A stretch of 64,000 bases of DNA from Cloeon dipterum (taxonomy: Eukaryota > Arthropoda > Insecta > Ephemeroptera > Baetidae): contig NC_088786.1 in assembly GCF_949628265.1 (NCBI RefSeq), positions 41,623,681-41,687,680 of the forward strand, in the 5' to 3' direction. Numbering within the stretch: the first letter of the stretch is position 1; every line of letters begins with the position of its first letter. Below the pieces are notes generated by a model that searched no databases, had not been told where the DNA came from, and saw only the letters and a list, made by a program, of their open reading frames with translations. Both the position numbers and the translations under genes were made by a program. Positions 22,898-34,026 of the stretch are shown one piece after another.

Positions 22898-25800
22898 TCA
22901 GTAAGCGTTTGCCTTGTGTTTCGGCAAAAAGTGGAAGTGCTGCGGCACCGGTCCGAGCAGCAATTCGCTGATGGCGACCCAGTCTGCGCTCCTCGGACTG
23001 GCCATCAGGGTCTCGAGGTGGTCGCGGCCGCGGAACGGTGGCGGCCGCTCGTTGATGGCCTGCGGCGGCCGCTCCAGCAGGCCGAGCGGCACGTAGCGGT
23101 AGAGGAAACTCAGCCACTCGAGCAGAAAGCGGCGACACGTCTCGACGCCCTTGTCGTCGCTGCCCCAGTGCTCGAGGCCCAAGTTGACGTACTCTTTGAG
23201 GATGTCCAGGCGCTCGCTGGACGAAATGTCCCACTGCCGCTGCTCTTTGATCTCTGTGAAGATCCACGGCTTCATCAGCGCGCCCCTGCCGATCATCACG
23301 CCTAAAAATGGAAATAAATTAAAGGCGGGAAAGGGTTAGAGTCATTTGAACTGACCTGCGACGTTGGGACACATTTCGCGTTTCGCTTTATAGTCCTCGT
23401 AGGAGAGGATATCGCCGTTGCCGAACAGGGGCACGGGGGCGGCGGCCTTCGCGCACTCGTCGATGTACGCCCAGTCGGCCATTTTTGTGTACCTCTGCTC
23501 CCGCGACCTCCCGTGCAGCTGCAAAAAAATAAATCCTTTTTAGACAACATAAACCGCAGGAAATAAAATAAGGGAGAAATTCGCGCTCGAATAGTGCGCC
23601 ATTTTGTCTGGGAAGAACGTTGGAAACATTACAGCGAGATCAGAAAAGCAGTTCCAGCAGTCACGTGACCAAATCCCGCGATCTCATTGGCCGACAGCAA
23701 TCACGCATACAGCATTGATGCGTGCGCATCTCTCTTGCTTCTCCCCCCCCCCCCCCAGTTACCAAGCATTCTTCTGCCAGTATGCGTGCCTGCTCTCGAC
23801 TAATGAGAAGGCTGGATTGCGTCACGTGACTGCTGGAATAGGGATCTGGCAACGGAGTTTTCAGTATTAAAAATACTGGATTTTGCCGGATTTTTTTGTG
23901 CGTGAAACTGGAATGGCCGCCGAAAAGATGGGCGTAACCAAGGGCTAACACGGCAAACACTGCTCCTTATGTGCCGCCATGTTAAATTTTCTCGGTTACG
24001 CCCCCCTCTGCAGCTGTTTTAACGCTGAACATATCAGTGTTACATATATATTATCACAAATTCGGCCATAAATACACTGTTTTTTAAAACCAAAACCCGG
24101 TCGAACAAAACATCCCTGTTGGAAAGGCATTATTATTATATTTTACCGTGATAAGGGAGGCTCCGGACGTCTTGAGGCGCGGAATGAGAGTGTGCGCCGT
24201 CTTTTTGTCCGAATAAACGCCCGTGCGCGTCTTCACGGTGACTGGCAGGTCGCTGACCTGCGTCATGGCCGTCACCATCTGCTCCAGCACGTTTGGCCGA
24301 CGCATCAGGGCGCTTCCTGCGCCCTAAAATACACTGCTATTAAGTACTACCCCTCAAAAAGGGACAAAAATTACCTGTTGGTAGATTAGATCGATTGGAC
24401 AGCCAGTGTTAATGTCTATAAAATGAATATCCGTCTGCTCCTGCAGCACCTGAGCGCACTTGGCCAGGATTAGGGGGTTGTTTCCGCAGATCTACCGAAA
24501 AATCAGGTCATTTTTCATTTCGGTCCGCACATCTTCGGGGCTCACCTGAGCGCCGAATAGGGTCTCGGACTCGTGTCTGCGCACCAGGGCCCATTCCTGC
24601 GGCTGTCCCTGAAGGATGGAGCTAGCCACCGCCATCTCGCCGCAGGTCACGTCCGCCCCGAACCTCCGGCATACCCTTCGGAAGGGTAGGTTGCCCAGGG
24701 TCGTCAGCGGCGACAGGTAAAGTTTGTCTCGCCACTCAATCTGCGAGTTTTAGAAGTCAATTTAGTGCTGATTTAATTAAAAAATATTACCTTTGGTTTC
24801 TCCTCTGCCCTGAGTTTGACCTGATCCTCGTCTGCCACGGGACCCTGACGCTTTTCGCCCTTGCAGACCTTCTCACTCTTTGAAAAATCGTATTTGTACT
24901 TGCGCAGGGCCAACTGCACCTCTTTGCTGAGCACATTTGTGCTGCTCGCCGGGCGATCAGGGTCAAACAGCTCAGGGTCGACCTTGTTGTAGCCCTCCTC
25001 GGAGATGTGAGACGAGCCGAACCTTAAAAATTTCAAACTTAACTTCTAGGTACTAAATTTTTAATGATAAAAATGGATCGGCCAATTTTCCGCCACTTAT
25101 GGATTGGTTTAAAGAAGCCGCTGGACAACAGATTTCAGGGCAGATTCATCCCCTTCAATATTTGGGAAGAAAGAAGTTTAAAATGGCTAAATTCCCAAAG
25201 TGTCAAATACATATCGGTCATTTTTATGCAGCATTAACCTATTAAAACTGCCGAAAACCGGATTTTTAAGGATTTAGAACGGTTTTCCGATCACTGAGAG
25301 TTGTTTTGTCTTGAAGATTATTTACTTTACAAATTTTAACGCACTCTGTCAATTTTTCAAACCACCATCAGTCCATTTATACTCCGGCAAACGTGGAATT
25401 TCGTGGCTCACTTGCTTCAAAACAAATTTCCACAAATAAAAATACCAAATCACCTGCAGGCGAGGCCCCTGGGACACCTTCCGAAGGTGCTGTAGAGGTA
25501 GCAGGTGGATCCGAGGTCGGCCGGCTTGAGCGCCAAATAGTCCCGCGCGCTGTGCATGTGGTTGCATTTGGCGCCGCGCTCGCACTCGGGCCACGGCTCC
25601 CCTTGGCGCACGTCGATGAGGCTGACGCACACCTGCGTGCCAGGGTCCGCCTTCCAAGGCACCCCTCGAGCTTTATTTTGTCCTGCGAGGCCGGAAATGG
25701 TCAAATTACAGTAGACGACCAGAAACGAATCGCACCTCTTTTCCTCTCCTCGCGCTTCGGCTTCTTGCTGGCCGGCTCCTCGCTTTGCTCTTCCTTCTGC

Positions 25801-25930
25801 ACAGTTTGCTGCTGCTCCTCCGTCTGGATTATGAACCTGAAGAGCGAATTGAATGAAAAGAGAATGAAAATGGAGATTAAATTTACTCTGGCTTGATCCG
25901 TGCCACGCCCTTCTCGCCGGCCGCCTCCAT
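22898..25930 (-). CDS. DUS3L: tRNA-dihydrouridine(47) synthase, DUS3-like
   Basis: Nine exons on the minus strand: 25887-25930, 25736-25836, 25454-25682, 24791-25022, 24546-24740, 24375-24491, 24147-24323, 23356-23518 and 22898-23301; 553 residues. After a charged N-terminus come two CCCH zinc fingers (Cys82-Cys88-His92 with Cys67, and Cys109-Cys118-Cys124-His130), the hallmark of the DUS3 branch. The FMN-binding TIM barrel follows: [29 protein letters not shown] with the catalytic Cys298, VKTRTG, and VMIGRGAL. A helical C-terminal domain ends the protein. It reduces uridine 47 of tRNA, and in other eukaryotes some mRNAs, to dihydrouridine using NADPH and FMN. It is somewhat shorter than vertebrate DUS3L because of a brief N-terminus. 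It is transcribed head-to-head with the Rumi gene, about 620 bases away. One intron (23519-24146) carries a foldback element and a C tract. Confidence 0.93.
23742..23757. repeat. Poly-C tract
   Basis: A run of about 15 C in the large intron of DUS3L. A similar run lies at about 37,763-37,778 in an E2F intron. Both are prone to sequencing-length error. Confidence 0.8.
23890..24012. mobile_element. Foldback element, family 2, copy 1
   Basis: The block starts GGCCGCCGAAAAGATGGGCG and ends GGTTACGCCCCC, so GGGCGTAACC-type ends face inwards as inverted repeats. The same sequence occurs in reverse orientation at 47,455-47,620, including an internal GCCGCCAT motif. It lies in an intron of DUS3L. 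Confidence 0.6.
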
Positions 25931-26552
25931 TTTCGTCGGCAAGGAAGGGAACAGTTTCGGCACACCGCCGAATCCTGCTCTCACGTGTCTTTTTGGTTAG
26001 AGATTTTTGTTATTGTTTTCAAAGCTGAAGATATAAGGGGCGTGGCCGTTGCTTGTGATTTTGTTAACCGGTTATTTTTTAAAGTTTTGGCTTTTTAATG
26101 AGAAATGTCTCAGGATTATTGTAAATTATTTATGATTTAAAAATTAAAATAAATAATCATAAAATGGAACGAGTTTTTAAATCGTGAAATTCTCATGGGG
26201 AAAACTCCAGTTGTTAAATAAAACCGGTTAAATTCGTTAACCATTAAGAGGCGTGTAAAAAACCGTCACCGGTTAAAATTCTTAGCGAGTCAGTTTCGAA
26301 TAATTCGCGTCCGAATTTCTTCTAAAAAGACTAAATCGATATAAATATGCTCTTTTTAAAGTATTTTCTTCCCTTAATTAAGATTTAATGTGTCTAAATA
26401 CTAAAACTGATTCAAAATTATACCGGTAAAAATTATTTTTATCATAACTGCTGAGGAGGGGCGTGGCTCTTCAAAGCTGTGTAAAAATTCGTAAACAAAC
26501 AAACAAACAATAGAAACGGCGGCCGGCTCGCATTATTTTCCATCCGTCCACG

Positions 26553-29500
26553 ATGTGGTTGAGCCGCCTCTTCTCCTTGGCGTTGATTGCGTGCGAGCTG
26601 TCCGGGAGTGCTGGACACGAGGCCGACGAAGGCTTCTGCACCAAGGAGGATGACCAGTGCGGCGACAAAACCGAGCCACCGCCGCCTTCGCCAGGTACAT
26701 AATAACCATTTCATACGCAACTATAATTCATTGAGCAAAATCTTTTATTGCGATATTATCAAAACAACAAATTGGAGTAATTGGACGAATTAATGGACGA
26801 GAGCGTATTTGATGGCCTTGATGACGCCGAGTGGGAACAAGGAGCTGCCGTTGTTGACGAGCTTGAAGGTACTTTCGATGCCTCGGACAGCTCCAGGCTC
26901 GGGCACGTCCTTGCGTTTGTGGTACAGCTTGACCTTGTCCATCACTTCCGAGTCTTTCACCATCGCGTCCGAGCCGCTCACCTTGCGCAAGCAACACTTG
27001 TCCTTGATGGTCACATCGATGTTCAGCTGCGCGCCCTTCGGCAGAAACATGTGCGTCTTCAGCAGCTCGATCGCGTTCATCCTGAAATCAAAAAAAGCAA
27101 GGGGCGTGTCCGTTTAATTCAAATTGCTAAATAAGAGAGTCTCACTTGTAGAGTTTGTTGTCCTCGCGCGGGATGTCGCGCTGAAGGAGCATCTTGCCCC
27201 TGTGCACGATGTCGAGGTGGACAGTGATGTGGTCAGGTAGCAGGTGCTTGACCCTGCCCTTGTTTTCCTCCTTGAACCTGACGTCGGTGAGGTTTTCGTC
27301 CGTGTAGTCGATGGGGCAGAAGAGTTCGACGCCCTCCACCAAGATGGACTGCTTGGCCTCGAACGCCAGCACGAACTTGTTCGCCTCGCCCTTCATGAAG
27401 ATGAAACTGCCGCTGTCCAAGACGGTGTCCACGTTCGTCAGGTCCTCCTTGCTGACGAAGTTCTGCGCCAGCGTCTCGGCCTTCCGGGCCACTGTCTCCG
27501 TGCAAATGTTCGGATTCTCGTTCTCCAGCTTGAGATTGGCGACGTCGATGATGGCGCCGTTCTCCATCTTCACCAGCCAGAGGCGCTCCTCCTTCGTCAG
27601 CCACTTGGCGATCCCGGACAACGCGCTCGAAGGCACGGTCAGCAGCCGCAGGTGCGGCAAAATGTGCTTCCTGAATAGCGGCCTGGAAGAACAACGGGTT
27701 GATTGTATTTCTGAGTTCTAAGTGAAATTTTAAAAAGGGGGCGTGGTCGAGCAGATCGTATTTGTAGTTCTTAGCAGCGGGAATTTTGAAAAAAGGGGGT
27801 GTGGTGATCAGTCGGATTCGCGGCAAATTTTTTTTAAACCGGAATTCCTCAAGGACAAGAAATTATTTTTCAGGAATTTTGATTAAAAACAATTGCAATC
27901 TCATTAATATAAGAAATAAATTTTTTTTACGGATTAAATTTCTTTTTACGACTTTCTTTAATGGGCCTAAAGAGGGTCGACGAACTCACTTTTTTTCTTC
28001 TTCCTTTTTGGCAGAGAGGTGTCTGAGGCACGCTTTGATCAGGCTCATCTCGGACTCGATGTTCATCTCGGGGAAGGTCAAGAACTTCTCCAGAGCTTCC
28101 ATCGAGATTTTCAGAAAGTCAATTTGTTCCAGCAGTTTCTCCGTGTTTTTGCTGATAAACTGGAATTAGAAAAATGCCAAGAATTCGATCGACTCGAATT
28201 CCTGCACTCGTATTTCAAGAATGCTCACCTTGTGGCAAATTTCGAGGACGACCTTCTTGTTGTGGTGCTTGTTGAAGGTGCTCCACGCGTTTTCCATGGT
28301 GATCGAATCGGCCAGCAGTTCCTCCGAGCACAATTTCATCAGGCCGGGAATGCTACATGTTTCAGCATAGCCAGCCAATTCGATGCCTTCCTCGAAGGTT
28401 TTAGGCTTTCTCCTCAGCGTGCGGATGTGGCAAAACCTAATAAATGAATAATTCGCATTGTCCGAATGTTTTCTGAATTTTTCTACTCACTCGACGACCA
28501 TCGCAAAGACCTCGGGGTTCTCGAACTTGAGCTTGACCAGATTTCCTGGCCCGCTACTGTCGATCACCCCTGCCAAGTAGGAGCTGTATTTTTTTATGTC
28601 AATCAGCACAGCGGGAATCTTCTGCCGAACAAAAAAAATACCGAAAATCGCAACCAAATTATGAAAAAGTTTGTTCTCGTACCGTGATCTTGCCGTTCGA
28701 TGCAATCTCAAACGCAAAGCCGGTTTTGCCTTCCTTCACCAGGTCAAGTTTCCTCTCTTCCCAGGTACTTTCCTCTCGGTCTCGGATTGGAGACATTTTC
28801 CAGGCAGAATTGAACTTCAAACTCAAACCGTGAATCGTAGGTGTCCAAGACTTGAGTGAATGAACAATCAGAAGCCACCCAGGCTGGAATTGACTGGATT
28901 AAGTAGGACTGGCGACAACCGACATATTTAAAAAGGGATTTTTAAGCCCCTCCTCCAATGACGTCACTGCGCCGTTTCGCTGGCAGTCTGTGACGTCATT
29001 GGAGGAGGGGCTTATTACACTCCCTCTGTAAATATGTCGGTTGTCGCCAGTTCTACTCAGGCTGGAAAGAGGCCTGTTCTCACCCCCACCTCCAACTTCT
29101 CCTCTCTTGCCGGAACCTTTGTTTCCTCCCCTTGCGCCGTGTCTCGCAGCCAGCTCAGCCAGAATGCCAACTATGCTGGCAATTGCTGCATTCCTGGCGA
29201 GAATCATGCCTGGAATTTCTCTCCAATTTCTCTCCACACTCTTAATGATAAATCTCGCCAAATGAATTCGATTTTTCAGTTTCAGAGGCGGCCAAAGATC
29301 CGCGATGGGACAAGTATCTGCAGCTGATGGCGGCGGCGCGCGACGCGTACGAGCCGTGTCCTGTTTCGGACAACTGCTCGTCGTGCCACCTGGACGTGGT
29401 CAGGGCCGACCTGCTGCCCTTCCGCGACGGAATCTCCGAAGAAATGCTCAAGGCTGCCGCCCAAAAGTCTCTATATTTAAATAAACCTTTTTTAAAATTT

Positions 29501-31238
29501 TATTAACGGGCAGCGTTTCAGGGGAACCAAGTACCAAATCATTGGACACAAGGTTTACCGCCAGAAGGAGTGCATGTTCCCTGGCAGGTGTTCAGGGATC
29601 GAGCATTACCTTAAAAAGGTAAATTAATTTGTTCTCGGTTGATATTAAATTCGAAAGAATGGCCGATATTTCGCCACGCCCACTTTTAGTCAGCTGGTTG
29701 GAGCGAAGTTAGCTCTAGGCGATAGTACTCGGACAGGTATACCAACTGGAGCTAGTTTCACTCCGATCAGATGACTCGTGCGCGCGATACAGAGGGATAA
29801 AAAAGTGGGCGGGGCGCAAAAAATGGCACTAACCGCAGAATGCACATGACTTTGATAAGGGGGCGTAGCTTTAATTAATTTTTAAGGCCGTGATTTAAGG
29901 TATTTTGAAAAAACTTAGAAAAGGGGGCGTGGTCATGTGTAGATTAACCGCGGGAAATTTGAATGAACCGCACGTTTCTCGATTAAAACCTAAGAAAATC
30001 GTTGGTTTTATCTAAACCAAGAATGGTTTTTGTGTTGCCAAACTCAGGTGGCGAAGAAATTGCCCGACCTGGAGATGGTGGTGAACGTGCGGGACTGGCC
30101 GCAGGCGCTGAAACGGTTCGACCGGCTTCCGGTGTTGTCGTTCAGCAAAACGAGCGACTACTGGGACATCAGCTACCCCGCGTGGGCCTTCTGGGAGGGC
30201 GGCCCCGCCATCCAGCTGTACCCGCGGGGCCTGGGTCGGTGGGGCGAGCTGCGTCGCAGCTTGCAGGACGCCGCCCAGCGCTGGCCCTGGGACGCAAAGC
30301 ACCGCAGGGCCTTTTTCAGGGGCTCCAGGACCAGCGCCGAGAGGGACGCGCTCGTCCTCCTCTCCAGGGCGCGACCTGACCTCGTCGACGCCGCCTACAC
30401 CAAGAATCAGGCCTGGAAATCGCCGAAGGTATAAATACCCTGAACCTTTGGGAATTATCTTTTGAGTATAAATTGGTTTTGGTTTGATGACAAAGATTTT
30501 TTACAGTTTTCACAGGATTTAAATCGTTTGTACCGCGGAAAATTGGCCGATCGATGACCACGCCCACTTTTAGATCCCCCTACATCGCGCACATCGGAGT
30601 GAAGTTAGCTTTCAGAGAGTTCTACCACTTGGAGCAAACTAATTTTCGATCAGATGACTCGTGCGCGCAATGCAGAGGGATATAAAAGAGGGCGTGGTCA
30701 ACGATCGGCCAAATTTCCGCGGCACGAACGAATTTTTTAGTATTAATTTTGTAATCTGAATTCAGGACACGCTAGGGGCGTCACCTGCTGAGGAAGTGCC
30801 GCTGGAGGAGCACTGCAAGTTCCGGTACCTGTTCAACTTGCGGGGCGTGGCTGCTTCGTTTCGGTTTAAACACCTTTTCCTCTGCGGCTCGCTGGTGGTG
30901 CACGTGGGCAGCGAGTGGACAGAGTTTTTCTACCACGCCATGAGGCCGTGGGTGCACTACATTCCTCTCGACGCGGACGCCTCGCAGGACCAGATCAGGT
31001 AAAGCTCGATTTTAATTAAAGAATTGATTTGAAATTTGGATTTGGCAGGCAATTGATCGAGTTTGCGATGGAAAACGACGACGCCGTGTGGGAAATCGCC
31101 GAGCAGGGCCGCTTCTTCATCGAAAAGCAGCTGCGGCCCAAGGACGTGACCTGCTACTGGACGCACCTGCTCAAGAGCTACGCCAAACTGCTCACCTTCC
31201 AGCCGCAGCTCGACCCTGATCTCATCCTCATTCCATGA
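26553..31238 (+). CDS. POGLUT1: Protein O-glucosyltransferase 1 (Rumi)
   Basis: Six exons: 26553-26694, 29280-29466, 29522-29618, 30048-30428, 30766-30998 and 31049-31238; 409 residues. A hydrophobic N-terminus ([16 protein letters not shown]) is a good signal peptide for the ER lumen. After a short acidic linker comes the CAP10-type fold of the Rumi family: conserved Cys residues, [11 protein letters not shown], the long GC-rich exon with [18 protein letters not shown], then [20 protein letters not shown] and [19 protein letters not shown]. It transfers glucose (and in some species xylose) from UDP-sugar to Ser in EGF repeats such as those of Notch. The protein ends DLILIP, without the KDEL-like retention signal usual in this family. 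Intron 1 (2.6 kb) contains an antisense BTB-BACK gene and a palindrome; introns 3 and 4 each carry a family 1 foldback element. The 3' end faces TRMT61A, 108 bases apart. Confidence 0.93.
26790..28796 (-). CDS. BTB-BACK domain protein nested in the Rumi intron
   Basis: Six exons on the minus strand: 28683-28796, 28491-28621, 28229-28436, 27990-28159, 27146-27682 and 26790-27081; 483 residues. The first 110 residues follow the BTB/POZ pattern ([39 protein letters not shown]). A BACK-type helical region follows ([57 protein letters not shown]). The C-terminal half is beta-rich with no kelch, MATH or zinc-finger repeats that I can see. BTB-BACK proteins usually dimerise and recruit substrates to Cullin-3 ligases; that role here is inferred from the fold. 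The entire gene lies in intron 1 of the Rumi gene on the opposite strand, and its start is about 105 bases from a strong palindrome. The exact subfamily is not recognised. Confidence 0.8.
28902..29056. repeat. Near-perfect palindrome with CRE-like sites
   Basis: The left arm contains ACTGGCGACAACCGACATAT and AAGCCCCTCCTCCAATGACG; the right arm is the reverse complement with few mismatches. Each arm carries TGACGTCA and an inverted CCAAT motif, and the loop is about 20 bases. It sits between the start of the nested BTB-BACK gene and Rumi exon 2. It may be a transposable foldback element or a bidirectional regulatory element. Confidence 0.75.
29655..29832. mobile_element. Foldback MITE, family 1, copy 2
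   Basis: Ends GGCCGATATTTCGCCACGCC and GTGGGCGGGGCGCAAA are imperfect inverted repeats, and the core shares GTTAGCTC and CAGATGACTCGTGCGCGCGA with copy 3. A sub-terminal block present in copies 1 and 3 is missing on the left. It lies in Rumi intron 3. Confidence 0.65.
30520..30736. mobile_element. Foldback MITE, family 1, copy 3
   Basis: This is the best preserved copy. The left end CCGCGGAAAATTGGCCGATC and the right end GATCGGCCAAATTTCCGCGG are inverted repeats. They extend through TGACCACGCCC inwards and TCGTTxGT outwards. The interior CAGATGACTCGTGCGCGCAA matches copy 2. It lies in Rumi intron 4. Confidence 0.75.
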
Positions 31239-31346
31239 TTGCATTCAATGTTTTGTAAATAAGTCTGACTCCGAGATTACTGTGAATACAAAATTTAATT
31301 CGACGTCAAAATTTGAATTTATTCTTTACAAGATAAAAATTAAAAA

Positions 31347-32469
31347 TCAACAAGGGGTTGCCCAGGGTTTCAAGGTGGCGAATGTCAGGAAGCCCGAGTG
31401 GCCAGGGATCGAGGCGCAGGGTAGGCTCGTCAGGTACCGCTCTTGCTCCTCACTTCCAGCCTAGATTTAATTTTAATTCAAAAATAAAATTCTGGAGATC
31501 TGAATGAGCGACAAACCCACCAGATTGAGCTTGCCGTGCGTCCTGTACTGGACGCTGAGCTCCTTGCAGAGGCACTCGATTGTCTCCGTCTCGAAAAAAT
31601 CGTTTTTTAAAAGCGCCTCCTTCGTCCGCACCACCTGCTCCACGCACGGAGAAAATATAGCTATCCTTCCACCTGTAAAAAAATTAAAAATCAACCGAAA
31701 TAAAATTTTAAACCAACTCGTACCTGGACGAAGAGCCTTTCTGGCGTGTCCGATGGCGTCCCAGGGACACGGCAGGTCGAGGAAAACGGCGTCGACCGAC
31801 GCGGCGTCGACAGGGTCGAAGCCCAGGGCGCAGACGTCTCTGTGCGCCACCCTGACGAGCGGCTCCTTGTAGCCATGCAGGGCAAACTCCTGCCGGGCGG
31901 CGTCGGCGCGGCCCTCGTGGAAGTCGAACGTGTGCAGCTCTCCGTCCGGCTTCACCGTCCGCAGGATCGAGTGGGACAGAGACCCGCTTCCCGTGCCTGA
32001 ATTTAAAAAATGAATATTCAGGGGAATAACCCTCAGGGCCGGTGCGACTGCGACGGACCTGCTTCGACGACCTTGCAGCCGGGACGCAGTTCGAGTTGAG
32101 CGACGATGAGGGAAATGTCTGGAGTGTACAGAATTTGCGTCCGGTGCGGCAGGCACTGCGTCCAAAGGTCGCAGGTGGGCGCCAGCACCAGGGCCCAGCC
32201 CTTGGACAGGGCCACCTTGGTGCCGTACCGCTGGCCCTCGAGCTCGGACACCCGCAGCGCGCCGTAAACTGTCTGGAAAATGTTGTCAACCAAATTGCCC
32301 TTCTTGTTCGTCATCTGCGAACGGGAAAATGGTCCAATTACAGATCTCGACCGGTCATTCGACGGCTCACCTTGGGCTCCACCTGAAGCGGGAAGATGGA
32401 GGTCACCGACAGGTAGAGGATGACCGTGTCCCCGCGCTCGATTTTCGTCTTGAACTCGGGGAAACTCAT
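31347..32469 (-). CDS. TRMT61A: tRNA (adenine58-N1)-methyltransferase catalytic subunit
   Basis: Five exons on the minus strand: 32371-32469, 32059-32314, 31724-31996, 31521-31672 and 31347-31460; 297 residues, the usual length for the family. It starts MSFPEFKTKIERGD, a typical N-terminus for this enzyme. The Rossmann fold is complete: SAM-binding VVEAGTGSGSLSHS, acidic strand end ELHTFDFHEGRA, the motif IV-like VDAVFLDLPCPWDAI, and GGRIAIFSPCVEQV. The C-terminus is GHSGFLTFATLKPW. With TRMT6 it forms the nuclear complex that makes m1A58 in the T-loop of tRNA, including initiator tRNA. It is convergent with Rumi and divergent from archease (579 bases between start codons). Confidence 0.94.
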
Positions 32470-33047
32470 TTTGGGCCGTCGGACAGCCGGCTCACGTGTG
32501 TTTGTTTATGTTTTCAACTTCCAAGCAGATTTGGCGGGGAAACTATGAAACAGCGGCGCTGCAGAACGTGTGAGTTACTAACTTAGAAAAGGAAAAGGAG
32601 TAGAGATAATTTAATGTTTAACTTGAAGAACTTTGAGGAATTATGAACGAATTTCCTAAATATTTAACTTTTATTAATATTTTTATTGTTTTTAAAAAGG
32701 AAACATCAATTTATCAGTTTGTGGGAAGTCTAAATACGCAAAAGTCTTATCTCTCTTCCGCACACCCCACACGCATCACATGTTTGTTTACAAGTCGATC
32801 AAGGTTTCTGGCGCACTTGCCTGATACCTGACACGAGCGATTGCGGACCTGCTGATTTGCCCTGAGTAAGGTGGGACGGATCCGCCGCGACCTGGCCGCT
32901 AGGTCGGCGACACCCTGGGCCGGAGGGCACGGCGATTAAAGGCCGTGGTTGGTATCTAAAATCGTCAGGTGTGTTGAGGAAGTTCGGCTTATCAGTTCGC
33001 TTGACACGTGTATGACAATTCTTGCAGGAAGTTAAAGAACCGATAAA
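32470..33047. promoter_or_regulatory. Divergent TRMT61A/archease intergenic region
   Basis: This is the shared upstream region of the two genes. It includes a GC-rich, hairpin-forming patch at about 32,820-32,960 (for example GCGACCTGGCCGCTAGGTCG) that is probably an archease 5' untranslated exon or promoter. No TATA box is evident. Confidence 0.35.
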
Positions 33048-33755
33048 ATGGAGGATCACGAAATCGACGGCGAACTGGGTCCTTTTGCCCCTGAGGTCTA
33101 TGATATTCCCTGGAAGCAATACGAGTGTAGGTTTTTTCCGATTTAAAATGAGCCGTGTTAATATAAAAAATTTATAATTTTCAGATTTGGACCACACAGC
33201 AGATGTCCAGTAAGAATTTGTTTGGGTTTTTTTATTTCATTTTTAATTAATTTAAAACTCGGCAGGCTGCACTCGTGGGGCGACACTGTGGAGGAGTGCT
33301 TCGAACAGTGCGCCGTGGCCATGTTCGACTACATTTCCGAGCTGGACAAGTGTGATGCAAGTGTTGAAACAATTTCGTGTGAACCTTTAATTTATTTTAA
33401 CGGTTTTGCAGATTTTGGAAATGCGGAGGGTGTCTGTGGAAGGGCACGACATGTTGTCCCTGCTGTACAATTTCCTCGACGAGTGTCTTTTCATGTTCAA
33501 CTGCGAGCCCTTTTTCCTGGCCAAGGTAAACAAGAATATTTTTCGTTTTATTTTATTAGAAATTTCCGTCCGTAGAAGGTGAAAATCATCGAGTTCGACC
33601 GCACGGCGTGGAAAATCCGGGCCGAGCTGTACGGCGAGGAGTTCGACCTGGAAAAGCACCCTCAGGGCACGGAGGTCAAGGCCATCACCTACTCCAACAT
33701 GCAGGTGCACGAGGACAAGCCGCAGAAGGAGGTGTTCGTCATCATCGACATCTAA
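33048..33755 (+). CDS. Archease, tRNA-splicing ligase cofactor
   Basis: Five exons: 33048-33126, 33185-33209, 33266-33362, 33412-33525 and 33576-33755; 164 residues. The signature YLDHTADVQLHSWG is split across the 25-base second exon. It is followed by LLYNFLDECLFMF and HPQGTEVKAITYSNM, and the protein ends VFVIIDI as in animal archease (ZBTB8OS in vertebrates). Archease activates the RtcB/HSPC117 ligase that joins tRNA exons and the unfolded-protein-response mRNA XBP1 in animals. The donor of exon 3 (AGT before GTTGAA) is weak but is the only one that keeps the conserved frame. Confidence 0.93.
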
Positions 33756-33874
33756 CCGCCAAGATTTAATTCGGTAGGGGGGCAAACAGAGGGGAAGAAA
33801 AGAAAGCACAAAGGAATATAAAAAAAGGTCAGCTGCTGGCGGGAGCAGATGCGAATTTCCCCATTGACACCTTC

Positions 33875-33903
33875 TGACCGACCGACCGACCGACCGACCG
33901 ACG
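33875..33903. repeat. (GACC)n microsatellite
   Basis: About seven tandem copies of a GACC unit lie between archease and the E2F gene. Confidence 0.85.
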
Positions 33904-34018
33904 CTTGCTCTGCTCGGAAAGGGGGAGGCGGAGCGGCGGCAGCTGGCACGCGCGTTTAAAGGGCTGTGCAAGAATGCAGCCGCTTCCCCCCCTCCATCGG
34001 GCACAGCTTCCTCGACCG

Positions 34019-34026
34019 TTTCGCGC
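34019..34026 (+). promoter_or_regulatory. E2F-type binding site TTTCGCGC
   Basis: An exact match to the TTTSGCGC consensus, about 1.6 kb upstream of the E2F start codon and just after archease. It would fit autoregulation, but one short site can arise by chance. Confidence 0.35.

Noticed and set aside
27233-27826. 197-codon minus frame over the BTB-BACK gene
   Set aside because: Different frame from the phased exon 5, with Arg/Gly/Pro-rich shadow composition and running through a splice acceptor.
32820-32960. GC-rich hairpin patch considered as 5S rRNA or another structured RNA
   Set aside because: No 5S internal promoter motifs or tRNA A/B boxes are visible; more likely 5' UTR or promoter of archease.
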